From NCBI GenBank assembly GCA_002359825.1, contig DENY01000226.1, positions 9,930-20,873 of the forward strand: a stretch of DNA of 10,944 nucleotides, in the 5' to 3' direction. The first letter of the stretch is position 1. Every line of letters begins with the position of its first letter. The notes under the pieces were generated by a model, which saw only the letters and a list, made by a program, of their open reading frames with translations, searched no databases and had not been told where the DNA came from. The stretch comes from Bacteroidales bacterium UBA2632 (GTDB lineage: Bacteria > Bacteroidota > Bacteroidia > Bacteroidales > Dysgonomonadaceae). The translations under genes were made by a program, and so were the position numbers. Below are positions 1 through 7,333 of the stretch, one piece after another.

Positions 1-88
1 GACCTTTTACTGTAACTAAATTATTATCATTAATATCTAGTGTGACGGAAGAAGGTAATGTTATTGGTAATTTTCCTATTCTTGACAT
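1..88 (-). CDS. rplF: 50S ribosomal protein L6 (uL6), N-terminal part only
   Basis: This is the start of the gene for ribosomal protein L6, a two-domain 50S protein near the factor-binding site at the base of the L7/L12 stalk. Only 29 codons are present before the left edge of the window. They begin MSRIGKLPI and continue with a first beta strand ending in VTVKG, the usual start of L6 (typically about 180 residues). The ATG lies 12 bases after the stop codon of rpsH, which matches the universal spc order rpsH-rplF. No Shine-Dalgarno sequence is seen; the bases before the ATG are A-rich. The call rests on a short fragment, but sequence and position agree. Confidence 0.93.
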   Translation of the reverse strand, partial: MSRIGKLPITLPSSVTLDINDNNLVTVKG

Positions 89-100
89 ATCTATTCTATT

Positions 101-496
101 TTAATAAATGTAACATAAAACTTCACCGCCAACTTTTTGAGTTCTGGCTTCTTTATCTGTAATTACACCATGAGAAGTAGATACGATTGCTATACCTAAG
201 CCGTTTAAAACGCGAGGCATATCTTTGTAACCAACATATTGACGTAAACCAGGTGATGATATACGCGTCAACTTCTTAATTGCATTTACTTTAGTTACTG
301 GGTCGTATTTCAAGGCTATTTTGATAATGCCTTGTGGACCTTCATCTACAAACTTATAATTAAGGATGTATCCTTTGTCGAAAAGTATTTTAGTAATATC
401 TTTCTTTAGATTTGATGCAGGAATATCAACAACACGATGATGTGCTTGAATTCCATTTCTTAATCGCGTCAAATAATCTGCTATTGGATCTGTCAT
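101..496 (-). CDS. rpsH: 30S ribosomal protein S8 (uS8)
   Basis: S8 is a primary 16S rRNA-binding protein that organises the central domain of the 30S subunit; in E. coli it also represses the spc operon. The protein has 131 residues, normal for the family. It begins MTDPIADYLTRLRNG, the typical start, and carries the S8 signature near the C-terminus at about residues 101-117 (GIAIVSTSHGVITDKEA). Upstream is a 72-base spacer after rpsN, one of the longer gaps in this half of the cluster, holding a possible hairpin. Downstream, rplF starts after 12 bases. There is no Shine-Dalgarno sequence; the leader before the ATG is A and T only apart from one C. Confidence 0.97.
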   Translation of the reverse strand: MTDPIADYLTRLRNGIQAHHRVVDIPASNLKKDITKILFDKGYILNYKFVDEGPQGIIKIALKYDPVTKVNAIKKLTRISSPGLRQYVGYKDMPRVLNGLGIAIVSTSHGVITDKEARTQKVGGEVLCYIY

Positions 497-513
497 GTTT
501 ATTTTAATTTAAA

Positions 514-536
514 TTGATCTCGTAAATTCGAGACAA
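514..536 (-). promoter_or_regulatory. Possible hairpin in the rpsN-rpsH spacer
   Basis: In the transcript, UCUCG and CGAGA pair around a six-base loop (plus-strand arms 518-522 and 529-533). The stem can be extended by UUG/CAA past one bulged base. It lies 18 bases upstream of the rpsH start codon, in a 72-base gap within an otherwise tightly packed cluster. A role in rpsH translation or mRNA processing is inference only. Confidence 0.35.
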
Positions 537-568
537 TATTTAATATTTTTGTTGTTGGAGCATAATGC

Positions 569-838
569 TTACCAACTTGCTTTTTTAACTCCAGGTATTA
601 AGCCTTGCGAAGCCATTTCTCTAAATTGAATTCGAGAAACTCCAAACTGACGTATATATCCTTTAGGACGACCAGTTATTTTGCAACGATTGTGAGCACG
701 CACTGGAGAAGCATTTTTAGGCAATGCTTGAAGTGCATCATAATCACCATCAGCTTTTAGTTGAGCTCTTTTTTCAGCATAACGGGCAATTAATTTTGCT
801 CTTTTTACCTCGCGTGCTTTCAATGATTCTTTAGCCAT
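569..838 (-). CDS. rpsN: 30S ribosomal protein S14 (uS14), zinc-free type
   Basis: S14 binds the 30S head near the A site and is a late assembly protein. At 89 residues this is the long, zinc-independent form. The core, residues 48-76, reads [20 protein letters not shown] and then VSRIQFREM; only one cysteine (C52) remains, so the two CxxC pairs of the short zinc-binding form are absent. The C-terminus ends KKASW, as in E. coli. The start codon directly abuts the rplE stop codon (TAA then ATG, no gap), so translation is probably coupled. No Shine-Dalgarno sequence is visible. Because this form does not need zinc, a zinc-responsive S14 duplicate is not required, although one elsewhere cannot be excluded. 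Confidence 0.97.
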   Translation of the reverse strand: MAKESLKAREVKRAKLIARYAEKRAQLKADGDYDALQALPKNASPVRAHNRCKITGRPKGYIRQFGVSRIQFREMASQGLIPGVKKASW

Positions 839-1399
839 TTATTTAGTGTTTTTATCTGTTTTGAATGGTAAACCAAACTCTCTTAATAGTGCGTATCCTT
901 CTTCATCTGTATTTGCAGATGTAACAAGAGTAATATTCATTCCTAAAATCTTATTGATTTTATCAATATTTATTTCTGGGAATATAATTTGCTCTTGAAT
1001 TCCAAGAGTATAATTTCCTCTTCCATCAAGCTTAGCTTCTATTCCTCTAAAATCTCGTGTACGTGGTAATGCAACTCGCACTAATCTTTCAAGAAACTCG
1101 TACATTTTATCATGACGCAGTGTAACTCGTGCGCCAATAGCCATTTTCTTTCTTAGCTTAAAGTTCGAAATATCCTTCTTTGAATAAGTAGCAACTGCTC
1201 TTTGTCCTGTAATAGCAGTTAATTCTTCAATTGCTGTTTCGATAACCTTCTTATCTGCAATAGCTATTCCGAGTCCCTGATTTATTACAATTTTGATAAG
1301 TTTTGGAGCTTGCATTACTGATGAATATGAAAACTCTTTAACCAGAGTAGGAACAATCCTATTATTGTAATCTTCTTTTAAATTTACTATTGTACTCAT
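839..1399 (-). CDS. rplE: 50S ribosomal protein L5 (uL5)
   Basis: L5 binds 5S rRNA and anchors it in the central protuberance, where it also contacts the P-site tRNA and forms a bridge to the 30S head. The protein has 186 residues, slightly longer than in E. coli (179). Visible family blocks are [17 protein letters not shown] at residues 31-47, [10 protein letters not shown] at 111-120 and [18 protein letters not shown] at 126-143. The start overlaps the rplX stop as ATGA. The upstream bases read GGGGAGGA, giving a GGAGG Shine-Dalgarno core seven bases before the ATG, an exception in this cluster. The start is therefore well fixed. Confidence 0.98.
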   Translation of the reverse strand: MSTIVNLKEDYNNRIVPTLVKEFSYSSVMQAPKLIKIVINQGLGIAIADKKVIETAIEELTAITGQRAVATYSKKDISNFKLRKKMAIGARVTLRHDKMYEFLERLVRVALPRTRDFRGIEAKLDGRGNYTLGIQEQIIFPEINIDKINKILGMNITLVTSANTDEEGYALLREFGLPFKTDKNTK

Positions 1400-1716
1400 T
1401 TAATTTCCTCCCCTGATTTTTTTGCATATCTCACCAATTTACCTTTACCATCTTCTTTTCTTCCTACACGTGTTGGTTTACCTGTTTTAGGATCAACTAA
1501 GTTTAGATTAGAAAGATGTACAGAAGCTTCCTTTTTCTCTATTCCTCCTTGCGGATTTTGTGCGTTAGGCTTTGAATGTTTAGATATCATGTTAATACCT
1601 TCCACAATTGCTCTATTTTTATTTACAAGAACTTGCAAAACCCTTCCTGTTTTACCTTTGTCTTCGCCGGTATTTACGTAAACAGTATCGCCTTTCTTTA
1701 TATGTAATTTACTCAT
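1396..1716 (-). CDS. rplX: 50S ribosomal protein L24 (uL24)
   Basis: L24 is one of the two assembly-initiator proteins of the 50S subunit; it binds the 5' end of 23S rRNA and sits beside the tunnel exit. The 106-residue protein has its KOW motif at about residues 6-33, with KKGDTVYV followed by [13 protein letters not shown]. Next come the [12 protein letters not shown] loop at 40-50 and the NPQGGI segment at 54-59, both typical of bacterial L24. The TGA stop overlaps the rplE ATG by four bases. Upstream, rplN ends 24 bases away, and AAAGGA lies ten bases before the ATG, a possible but loosely spaced Shine-Dalgarno sequence. Confidence 0.97.
   Translation of the reverse strand: MSKLHIKKGDTVYVNTGEDKGKTGRVLQVLVNKNRAIVEGINMISKHSKPNAQNPQGGIEKKEASVHLSNLNLVDPKTGKPTRVGRKEDGKGKLVRYAKKSGEEIK
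1407..1411 (-). promoter_or_regulatory. Shine-Dalgarno site of rplE
   Basis: GGAGG, read on the minus strand, lies seven bases before the rplE ATG and inside the last codons of rplX (residues GEE). Most genes of this cluster have no such site. The spacing is ideal, but the GGGGAGGAA run also encodes the acidic end of L24, so selection for the protein could explain it. Confidence 0.6.
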
Positions 1717-1740
1717 TATCTTTAGTTCCTTTTTAAATGA

Positions 1741-2106
1741 TTAAAGCACTTCTGGCGCCAGTGAAACAATTTTCATATTTGTAGAACGTAACTCTCTGGC
1801 AACAGGACCAAATATACGGCTTCCACGTAACTCTCCAGCGGCATTAAGTAGAACACATGCATTATCATCGAAACGAATATAAGAACCATCTGGACGACGA
1901 ATTTCTTTCTTTGTACGAACAATTATTGCTTTAGATACTGCGCCTTTTTTTACTTCACTTGAGGCTATAACATGTTTAATGGCCACCACTATTACGTCAC
2001 CTACAGAGGCATAACGTCTTCTAGTTCCGCCCAATACACGAATGCATAATGCTTCTTTTGCTCCGCTGTTGTCTGTTACAGCTAATCTTGATTCTTGTTG
2101 TATCAT
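1741..2106 (-). CDS. rplN: 50S ribosomal protein L14 (uL14)
   Basis: L14 lies at the subunit interface, forms bridges to 16S rRNA, and is the docking site of the silencing factor RsfS. It has 121 residues, very near the usual 122. It starts [18 protein letters not shown], the near-universal L14 N-terminus, and shows the family signature at residues 60-86 ([20 protein letters not shown] and then DDNACV). The protein ends in the conserved SLAPEVL. Only one base separates its ATG from the rpsQ stop, so the two are likely coupled. The following gene, rplX, starts 24 bases later. Confidence 0.98.
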   Translation of the reverse strand: MIQQESRLAVTDNSGAKEALCIRVLGGTRRRYASVGDVIVVAIKHVIASSEVKKGAVSKAIIVRTKKEIRRPDGSYIRFDDNACVLLNAAGELRGSRIFGPVARELRSTNMKIVSLAPEVL

Positions 2107-2107
2107 G

Positions 2108-2365
2108 TTATTTAGCTCTTTCTAATATTTCTACCAATCTCCATCTCTTTGTTTTACTCAAAGGACGTGTTTCCATTATTCTAACTGTATCACCAATGTT
2201 ACAGTCATCTTTTTCATCGTGAGCGTGAAATTTCTTCGTTTTATTTACGAATTTCCCATATATAGGGTGTTTCTCTTTCCATTTTACAGCAACTGTGATG
2301 GTTTTATCCATCTTATTACTGAAAACGACCCCCACTCTTTCTTTTCTTAAATTTCTCGTTTCCAT
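2108..2365 (-). CDS. rpsQ: 30S ribosomal protein S17 (uS17)
   Basis: S17 is a small OB-fold protein that binds the 5' domain of 16S rRNA early in 30S assembly. The open frame could begin further upstream at base 2422, but the extra 19 residues would overlap rpmC. The start at 2365 gives [20 protein letters not shown], which matches the usual S17 N-terminus, and an 85-residue protein of normal length. The signature block, [18 protein letters not shown], occupies residues 58-75. The chosen start lies seven bases after the rpmC stop codon, without a Shine-Dalgarno sequence. The rplP-rpmC-rpsQ order is universal. Confidence 0.96.
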   Translation of the reverse strand: METRNLRKERVGVVFSNKMDKTITVAVKWKEKHPIYGKFVNKTKKFHAHDEKDDCNIGDTVRIMETRPLSKTKRWRLVEILERAK

Positions 2366-2372
2366 TATTGGT

Positions 2373-2570
2373 TTATGCTTTGTTAATTTCTCTTGCACGA
2401 ATTTCAGTATTAATACGTGCAATGCCTTTTCTTTTCTCTTTTAACATGCTCGGATTATCAAGTGGAGTAATGCTGTGACTAATAGCCAGTTGATTTAACG
2501 ACAGTTTTTCCGCGTCTAACGTCTCTTTTAAATCTTTGTCAGACAATTCCTTTATTTCTTGTAACTTCAT
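2373..2570 (-). CDS. rpmC: 50S ribosomal protein L29 (uL29)
   Basis: L29 is a small two-helix protein at the polypeptide exit, next to L23, where it helps form the docking site for trigger factor and SRP. The 65-residue length is typical. The sequence starts [18 protein letters not shown], a first helix, and has the L29 signature in the second helix at about residues 47-61 ([15 protein letters not shown]). It sits 13 bases after rplP and seven bases before rpsQ. No Shine-Dalgarno sequence is seen. It is the smallest gene in the window, but position and sequence make it secure. Confidence 0.96.
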   Translation of the reverse strand: MKLQEIKELSDKDLKETLDAEKLSLNQLAISHSITPLDNPSMLKEKRKGIARINTEIRAREINKA

Positions 2571-2583
2571 TTTATATTAATGA

Positions 2584-3009
2584 TTATAAGTTTTCGCTAT
2601 AGTCTCTTCTAACTATAAATTGGGTAGTAACAGGCAATTTTTGCGCAGCTAAACGCAATGCTTCTTTAGCTACCTCAAAAGACACACCTTCAATTTCGAA
2701 TAATATTCTTCCGGGAGTAACTGGGGCTACAAATCCTTCTGGAGCTCCTTTACCCTTACCCATACGAACTTCAGCAGGTTTCTTTGTTATTGGTTTATCT
2801 GGAAAGATACGCACCCAAACTTGACCCTGACGTTGCATATATCGAGTAACAGCAATACGAGCTGCTTCTATTTGACGTCCAGTAATCCATTTAGATTGCA
2901 AGGATTTTATTCCAAATGACCCAAAAGCCAACTCGGTGCCTCGTTGGGCATTCCCTTTCATACGACCTTTTTGCTGTCTTCTGAATTTTGTTTTCTTCGG
3001 TTGTAACAT
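2584..3009 (-). CDS. rplP: 50S ribosomal protein L16 (uL16)
   Basis: L16 is a late 50S assembly protein that contacts A-site tRNA and shapes the peptidyl-transferase centre. The 141-residue protein starts [19 protein letters not shown], the standard L16 N-terminus. Both family signatures are present: [15 protein letters not shown] at residues 46-60 and VRMGKGKG at 81-88. The arginine in VRMGKGKG (R82) corresponds to E. coli R81, which YcfD hydroxylates there; whether that occurs here cannot be told. Spacing is 24 bases after rpsC and 13 before rpmC. Confidence 0.98.
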   Translation of the reverse strand: MLQPKKTKFRRQQKGRMKGNAQRGTELAFGSFGIKSLQSKWITGRQIEAARIAVTRYMQRQGQVWVRIFPDKPITKKPAEVRMGKGKGAPEGFVAPVTPGRILFEIEGVSFEVAKEALRLAAQKLPVTTQFIVRRDYSENL

Positions 3010-3033
3010 TTTATTTTATCTAAAGCTTTAATT

Positions 3034-3768
3034 TTATTTTCTTCTGCCTCTACCTCGTTGATCTCTGCCACCTTCAGAACGTTGTCCGCCTCTTCTTGCG
3101 CGACTATCCTTCTGTGTTGCAAAAGAAGGAGCCAAATCTGCTTTACCGTAAATTTCTCCACGACAAATCCAAACTTTCACTCCAATGAGTCCAACTTTTG
3201 TAAGAGCTTCTGCTAATGCGTAATCTATATCAGCACGAAATGTATGCAAAGGTGTTCTTCCTTCTTTATACATTTCTGAACGAGCCATTTCAGCTCCATT
3301 TAAACGACCAGATACTTGTATTTTGATACCTTCAGCACCCATACGCATAGTTGACGCTATAGCCATTTTCACAGCACGGCGATAAGCTATATTACCTTCA
3401 ATTTGACGTGCCACGTTATTGGCTACAATTACAGCATCAAGTTCAGGTTTCTTTATTTCAAAAATATTGATTTGAACTTCTTTATCAGTAATCTTCTTAA
3501 GCTCTTCTTTTAGCTTATCAACTTCTGAACCGCCTTTGCCGATAATAATCCCTGGACGTGCAGTGCAAATTGTGATAGTAACTAATTTCAAAGTCCTTTC
3601 AATAATGATTCGTGATACGCTTGCCTTTGCTAGACGAGCATTCAAGTACTTGCGCAATTTGTTGTCTTCGAGCAACATTTCTCCATAGTCATTGCCACCA
3701 TACCAATTGGAATCCCAACCTCTTATGATGCCTAAACGATTTGATATCGGATTTACTTTTTGTCCCAT
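3034..3768 (-). CDS. rpsC: 30S ribosomal protein S3 (uS3)
   Basis: S3 lies at the mRNA entry of the 30S head; with S4 and S5 it forms the helicase that unwinds mRNA. The protein has 244 residues. It starts [20 protein letters not shown], the family N-terminus. The KH domain follows, with its GxxG loop as GKGG at residues 77-80. The C-terminal S3 domain includes [20 protein letters not shown], and [10 protein letters not shown] near residue 200. The last 20 residues or so form a tail rich in Arg and Gly ([10 protein letters not shown] and then RDQRGRG), probably disordered and rRNA-binding. The start lies four bases after the rplV stop codon. Confidence 0.98.
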   Translation of the reverse strand: MGQKVNPISNRLGIIRGWDSNWYGGNDYGEMLLEDNKLRKYLNARLAKASVSRIIIERTLKLVTITICTARPGIIIGKGGSEVDKLKEELKKITDKEVQINIFEIKKPELDAVIVANNVARQIEGNIAYRRAVKMAIASTMRMGAEGIKIQVSGRLNGAEMARSEMYKEGRTPLHTFRADIDYALAEALTKVGLIGVKVWICRGEIYGKADLAPSFATQKDSRARRGGQRSEGGRDQRGRGRRK

Positions 3769-3772
3769 TGGC

Positions 3773-4180
3773 TTATTTGTTTATTTCTGAATTTAGTATA
3801 TCTACCACCAATGTAACGTGATTTGAGCGTTTGCGTATTCTGCTACCACGTCCTTGTGCTCTCGGGCGAAGTCTCTTTAACATAGATCCTCCATCCACCG
3901 ATATATTTTTTATGTATAATTCCCCTGATTCGGCTTTACGCTCATTTTTTTGCTCCCAATTTGAAATAGCAGACAATAATAATTTTTCGATTTTTTCTGC
4001 TGCTGCTTTATTGGAAAACTTTAATACTCCTAATGCTTTAAACACTTCCATGCCACGCACCATGTCAACAACATAGCGCATTTTACGAGGTGATGTAGGA
4101 ACATTTTTTAAAATAGCCAAAGATACCTCTTTACGAGCTTCTTTTCTTTTGTCGGCTGATATTCTTTTTCTAGCACTCAT
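3773..4180 (-). CDS. rplV: 50S ribosomal protein L22 (uL22)
   Basis: L22 touches all six domains of 23S rRNA, and its long beta-hairpin lines the nascent-peptide tunnel. The protein has 135 residues, longer than in E. coli (110) mainly because of an N-terminal extension of about 20 basic residues before [19 protein letters not shown]. The tunnel hairpin spans about residues 92-122, with [15 protein letters not shown] at its tip. The MKR-type motif deleted in some macrolide-resistant strains is present here as LKR, so no such deletion exists. The gene is 39 bases after rpsS and four bases before rpsC. Confidence 0.97.
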   Translation of the reverse strand: MSARKRISADKRKEARKEVSLAILKNVPTSPRKMRYVVDMVRGMEVFKALGVLKFSNKAAAEKIEKLLLSAISNWEQKNERKAESGELYIKNISVDGGSMLKRLRPRAQGRGSRIRKRSNHVTLVVDILNSEINK

Positions 4181-4219
4181 GTCTTTAAATTTCTTTATAT
4201 TTTAATTTGTGCTCCGTAT

Positions 4220-4489
4220 TTATCTTTTTCTCGCTCCACCGTGTCCACGGTAAGTACGAGTAATAGCAAATTCGCCAAGTTTATGTCCTACCATATTTTC
4301 TGTAATATAAACAGGAATAAACTTATTCCCATTATGAACAGCTATGGTGTGACCTACAAAATCCGGAGAAATCATAGAAGCTCTTGCCCATGTTTTCATA
4401 ACGGTTTTTTTACCGCTGTCATTCATATCAGAAATCTTCTTATCCAATTTAACGTCGATATACGGACCTTTTTTTAATGATCTACTCAT
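4220..4489 (-). CDS. rpsS: 30S ribosomal protein S19 (uS19)
   Basis: S19 forms a complex with S13 in the 30S head and takes part in bridges to the 50S central protuberance. The 89-residue protein has the usual start, [15 protein letters not shown]. The S19 signature lies at residues 62-83: [20 protein letters not shown] and then GH. The stop is followed by a 39-base AT-rich spacer before rplV, and the gene begins 20 bases after rplB. No Shine-Dalgarno sequence is seen before the ATG. Length and sequence are ordinary for the family. Confidence 0.98.
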   Translation of the reverse strand: MSRSLKKGPYIDVKLDKKISDMNDSGKKTVMKTWARASMISPDFVGHTIAVHNGNKFIPVYITENMVGHKLGEFAITRTYRGHGGARKR

Positions 4490-4509
4490 AATATTTATAA
4501 TTAATCAGA

Positions 4510-5337
4510 TTATTTCTTTTTTCTTCTTTCAAGAATGTATTTAGAAGAATGTTTTTTAGGCGCTCTTGTTTTCAAGCCCTTCGAATATAAGCCCTTTGGT
4601 GATCTTGGATGACCTCCAGAAGCACGTCCTTCTCCTCCACCCATTGGATGATCCACTGGGTTTTTAGTTACCCCGCGATTGTGAGGACGACGTCCGAGCC
4701 ATCTTGAACGACCGGCTTTACCTGATCTCTCTAACTTATGGTCCGAGTTACCTACGCTGCCAATAGTGGCTTTACATGTTGCAAGTATTTTACGAATTTC
4801 TCCCGAAGGCATTTTTATGATGGCATAATCACCTTCACGCGATGTTAATTGAGCAAAAGTACCTGCAGAACGCACCATTTTCGCTCCCTGTCCAGGACGT
4901 AATTCAATATTATGAACTACTGTACCGATAGGTATCTTAGACAAAGGCAAAGCATTTCCTACTTCAGGAGCAGCATCTGCACCCGACATCACAGTGGTTC
5001 CCACTTCCAAACCATTTGGTGCCAAAATATATGTTTTAACACCATCAGCATAGAAGAGCAATGCAATTCTAGCTGAACGGTTAGGATCATATTCTATTGT
5101 TTTTACAACAGCAGGAATCCCATCTTTTGTTCTCTTGAAATCGATAATTCTATATCGTCTTTTATGTCCGCCACCAATGTACTGAACAGTCATTTTTCCT
5201 TGACTGTTACGTCCACCCGATGCGCCTTTACCTACAACAAGAGATTTCTCCGGTACGTTTGTAGTGATATTTTCAAACGAACCGATAATTTTATGTCTCT
5301 GCCCCGGCGTTGTGGGCTTAAATTTACGTATTGCCAT
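4510..5337 (-). CDS. rplB: 50S ribosomal protein L2 (uL2)
   Basis: L2 is a large primary 23S rRNA-binding protein needed for subunit joining, tRNA binding and peptidyl transfer. The 275-residue protein starts [17 protein letters not shown]. The N-terminal OB-like domain contains [15 protein letters not shown] and [13 protein letters not shown]; the SH3-like domain holds [10 protein letters not shown] and QLTSREGDY. The C-terminal signature at residues 226-238 is [13 protein letters not shown]. The first histidine (H230) corresponds to the histidine shown to be important in E. coli. The second is replaced by methionine (M232), which I recall as usual in Bacteroidales. The start lies six bases after the rplW stop. 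Confidence 0.98.
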   Translation of the reverse strand: MAIRKFKPTTPGQRHKIIGSFENITTNVPEKSLVVGKGASGGRNSQGKMTVQYIGGGHKRRYRIIDFKRTKDGIPAVVKTIEYDPNRSARIALLFYADGVKTYILAPNGLEVGTTVMSGADAAPEVGNALPLSKIPIGTVVHNIELRPGQGAKMVRSAGTFAQLTSREGDYAIIKMPSGEIRKILATCKATIGSVGNSDHKLERSGKAGRSRWLGRRPHNRGVTKNPVDHPMGGGEGRASGGHPRSPKGLYSKGLKTRAPKKHSSKYILERRKKK

Positions 5338-5343
5338 TATATA

Positions 5344-5637
5344 TTATATATTACTGTATAAATCAATTGACTCCCCTTCTCTAAGGGTTACAATAGCTTT
5401 TTTGAAAGACGGTGTTTTTCCTTTCACCACACCAGATTTGGTGTATCTGCTTTTCAATTTACCGTCATACTTCATTGTATTAACACGTTCCACATGAACA
5501 CTGTATAGCTCTTCTATTGCATTTTTAATATCTACTTTATTAGCAGTAGGAACAACAATAAACCCGTAACGATTCTCGAACTTGTCGGTCATTTCGGTTT
5601 GTTTCTCCGTGAAAATTGGTTTGATAATAATTCCCAT
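5344..5637 (-). CDS. rplW: 50S ribosomal protein L23 (uL23)
   Basis: L23 borders the peptide exit and is the docking protein for trigger factor and SRP. It has 97 residues, with [15 protein letters not shown] at the start; the glutamate of FTEK (E11) aligns with E. coli E18, the trigger-factor contact. The C-terminal half holds RYTKSGVVKGKTPSFKKAIV and then TLREGESID, typical of the family. The ATG overlaps the rplD stop by one base (TAATG), so translation is probably coupled. AAAGGAG lies seven bases upstream, a good Shine-Dalgarno match and an exception in this cluster. Confidence 0.97.
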   Translation of the reverse strand: MGIIIKPIFTEKQTEMTDKFENRYGFIVVPTANKVDIKNAIEELYSVHVERVNTMKYDGKLKSRYTKSGVVKGKTPSFKKAIVTLREGESIDLYSNI

Positions 5638-6278
5638 TATTCTTCTCCTTTTACTTTGAATGATTTATCGATAGCGGCAATAGAAGATTCTGTAAGTATT
5701 AAACTCACACAATCTAATATTTTATATGTATTTATATCAGAAGCTGTTACGATATTTACATTGGGTAAATTTCGGGCTGACAAATATACGTTTTTATTCT
5801 GGTTGGATAAAACCAAAAGCAACTTTTTATTTGTAAGATTCAAATTATTAGCCATTTCCACCATGCTTTTTGTTTTAGGAGTTTCTAAATCGAAATCTTC
5901 TATTACAATAATTGCATTGTTTTTTGCCTTTAAAGAAAGAGCTGATTTACGAGCCAAAACTTTTTCTTTTTTATTTAATCTAAACCCATAATCTCTTGGT
6001 TTCGGACCGAATGCACGTCCACCACCTACTAATAAAGGAGATTTAATATCACCTCTACGTGCACCTCCACTACCCTTCTGACGGATAATCTTACGTGTAC
6101 TACCTTTTACTTCGTTACGCTGTTTGGCTTTGTGAGTACCTTGACGTTGATTAGCTCTGTATTGTTTTACATCTAACCAAATAACATGCTCATTAGGTTC
6201 TATTCCGAAAATGGAATCATTTAGCGTAACCTTCTTATCTGTTACCTCGCCTTTTATGTTATGTATATTTAATTCCAT
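5637..6278 (-). CDS. rplD: 50S ribosomal protein L4 (uL4)
   Basis: L4 binds domain I of 23S rRNA and sends a long loop into the exit tunnel, facing L22. In E. coli it also represses the S10 operon. The 213-residue protein has its tunnel loop at about residues 45-100, including [20 protein letters not shown] and then [16 protein letters not shown]. The lysine of RQKG (K68) corresponds to the position changed in E. coli erythromycin-resistant L4, and is unaltered here. The globular part continues with [17 protein letters not shown]. The start is one base after the rplC stop, and the stop overlaps rplW by one base. Confidence 0.97.
   Translation of the reverse strand: MELNIHNIKGEVTDKKVTLNDSIFGIEPNEHVIWLDVKQYRANQRQGTHKAKQRNEVKGSTRKIIRQKGSGGARRGDIKSPLLVGGGRAFGPKPRDYGFRLNKKEKVLARKSALSLKAKNNAIIVIEDFDLETPKTKSMVEMANNLNLTNKKLLLVLSNQNKNVYLSARNLPNVNIVTASDINTYKILDCVSLILTESSIAAIDKSFKVKGEE
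5645..5651 (-). promoter_or_regulatory. Shine-Dalgarno site of rplW
   Basis: AAAGGAG, read on the minus strand, lies seven bases before the rplW ATG and within the last codons of rplD (residues KGEE). It matches the complement of the conserved 16S rRNA 3' end over seven bases. The neighbouring starts of rplB, rplC and rplD have no comparable match. The run is also protein-coding, so it may not have been selected as a ribosome binding site. Confidence 0.55.
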
Positions 6279-6279
6279 T

Positions 6280-6894
6280 TTATTTCTCTATATATAATAT
6301 TGAACCTTTTCCTCCAGGTACAGAACCTTTCAGTAATAAAAGATTATGTTCCGGAATTACTTTTATAACTTGTAAATTTTGAACGGTCACACGTTCATTA
6401 CCCATTTGTCCACCCATGCGCGTTCCTTTGAACACCTTTGCTGGATAAGACGCTGCTCCAATAGAACCTGAAGATCTCTTTACATGCTGTTCTCCGTGAG
6501 TTGAATGCGCACCACCAAAGCCGTGACGTTTTACAACGCCTTGAAAGCCTTTTCCTTTAGAGATTCCCGCTACGTCTACAAACAATACATCACTAAAGAT
6601 GTCAACTGTAATTTGCTCTCCTATTTTAAATCTGTCTCCAAAATCCTTGAACTCAGCCAAGTGTCTCATAGGTGCTACTCCAGCTTTCTTAAAATGACCG
6701 ATTTCGGGTTGAGATGCACTTTTTTCACGCTTTTCCTCAAAACCCAACTGAATAGAATTGTAACCATCAGTCTCGGTAGTTTTAACCTGAGTAACAACAC
6801 AAGGACCCACTTCAATAACAGTGCATGGAACATTTTTCCCATCGGCACTGAAAACGGATGTCATTCCGATTTTCTTTCCAATTAATCCTGGCAT
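6280..6894 (-). CDS. rplC: 50S ribosomal protein L3 (uL3)
   Basis: L3 is, with L24, an initiator of 50S assembly; its extension reaches near the peptidyl-transferase centre. The protein has 204 residues and starts [19 protein letters not shown], the usual N-terminus. The L3 signature region at residues 114-126 reads [13 protein letters not shown]. The block [14 protein letters not shown] at 161-174 contains Q163, the counterpart of the glutamine that PrmB methylates in E. coli. Upstream is a 121-base spacer from rpsJ with several inverted repeats, the second-longest spacer in the cluster. The leader just before the ATG is A-rich without a Shine-Dalgarno sequence. Confidence 0.98.
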   Translation of the reverse strand: MPGLIGKKIGMTSVFSADGKNVPCTVIEVGPCVVTQVKTTETDGYNSIQLGFEEKREKSASQPEIGHFKKAGVAPMRHLAEFKDFGDRFKIGEQITVDIFSDVLFVDVAGISKGKGFQGVVKRHGFGGAHSTHGEQHVKRSSGSIGAASYPAKVFKGTRMGGQMGNERVTVQNLQVIKVIPEHNLLLLKGSVPGGKGSILYIEK

Positions 6895-6914
6895 TTCTCT
6901 GTTTTTTGATTTAC

Positions 6915-6932
6915 CTCTAAATATTTTTAGAG
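6915..6932 (-). promoter_or_regulatory. Hairpin just upstream of rplC
   Basis: A perfect seven-base inverted repeat (CUCUAAA / UUUAGAG in the transcript, four-base loop) ends 20 bases before the rplC start codon. The same UUUAGAG sequence occurs upstream at 6966-6972, so the CUCUAAA arm could pair with either copy. With no T-run after the downstream arm on the coding strand, it does not look like an intrinsic terminator. A role as an operator or in translation initiation is inference. Confidence 0.45.
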
Positions 6933-6957
6933 ATAATGTTGTTAATAATTAATATTG

Positions 6958-7008
6958 ATCTTTTACTCTAAAGATTATTGCTAATCTCATTATTGCGCAT
7001 AGCAATAA
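6958..7008 (-). promoter_or_regulatory. Competing hairpins after the rpsJ stop codon
   Basis: In the transcript UUAUUGCUA (7008-7000) can pair over nine bases with UAGCAAUAA (6983-6975) around a 16-base loop. Its first seven bases can instead pair with GCAAUAA (6996-6990) around a five-base loop. The two folds exclude each other. A further six-base repeat, AUCUUU / AAAGAU at 6958-6975, follows and would compete for the last base. The element starts only seven bases after the rpsJ stop. This looks like a structured intercistronic control region, possibly the Bacteroidota counterpart of the S10 leader that L4 binds in E. coli, but that is inference. Confidence 0.45.
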
Positions 7009-7015
7009 AAGTGAG

Positions 7016-7321
7016 TTAAACTTTAATTTCTACTTCTACTCCACTTGGTAATTCAAGTTTCATAAGCGCATCAACAGTTTTAGCTGTTGAGCTGTAGATA
7101 TCTATTAGACGCTTGAAAGACGATAGTTCGAATTGTTCACGCGACTTTTTGTTTACAAATGTTGAACGGTTGACTGTAAATATTCTTTTGTGTGTAGGAA
7201 GTGGTATTGGACCACTAACAACTGCTCCAGTAGCTTTTACAGTTTTCACGATTTTCTCTGCTGATTTGTCAACCAAGCTATAATCGTAGGATTTCAGTTT
7301 AATTCTGATTTTTTGGCTCAT
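7016..7321 (-). CDS. rpsJ: 30S ribosomal protein S10 (uS10, NusE)
   Basis: S10 is a 30S head protein and, as NusE, binds NusB in antitermination and NusG in transcription-translation coupling. The 101-residue protein starts [18 protein letters not shown]. The S10 signature occupies residues 33-50, [18 protein letters not shown], and the extended loop that enters the 16S rRNA follows with [16 protein letters not shown]. In E. coli S10 heads its own operon behind a long leader. Here it begins only 12 bases after fusA, so it is transcribed as part of the str unit, and the structured spacer comes after it instead. No Shine-Dalgarno sequence is seen. Confidence 0.98.
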   Translation of the reverse strand: MSQKIRIKLKSYDYSLVDKSAEKIVKTVKATGAVVSGPIPLPTHKRIFTVNRSTFVNKKSREQFELSSFKRLIDIYSSTAKTVDALMKLELPSGVEVEIKV

Positions 7322-7333
7322 AAAATTATTATA

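Noticed and set aside
2366..2422. Upstream start for rpsQ adding 19 residues
   Set aside because: It would overlap the end of rpmC and add residues not found in S17. The start at 2365 gives the normal N-terminus and length.
3034..3096. Arg/Gly-rich C-terminal tail of S3
   Set aside because: Considered as a possible frameshift product or fusion. The frame is continuous, the stop lies well before rplP, and variable basic S3 tails are common.
4510..5337. Methionine in place of the second histidine in the L2 DHPHGGGEGR motif
   Set aside because: It looked like a peptidyl-transferase-centre change, but as I recall Bacteroidales L2 proteins carry DHPM as a rule, and the first histidine is intact. 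It is a lineage trait.
5599..5991. Plus-strand open frame of 130 codons opposite rplD and rplW
   Set aside because: It lies wholly antisense to conserved genes, its translation resembles no family I know, and it has no promoter or start context. It is a shadow of the rplD reading frame.
6505..6885. Plus-strand open frame of 126 codons opposite rplC
   Set aside because: Antisense to a complete and conserved rplC, with no independent coding signal.
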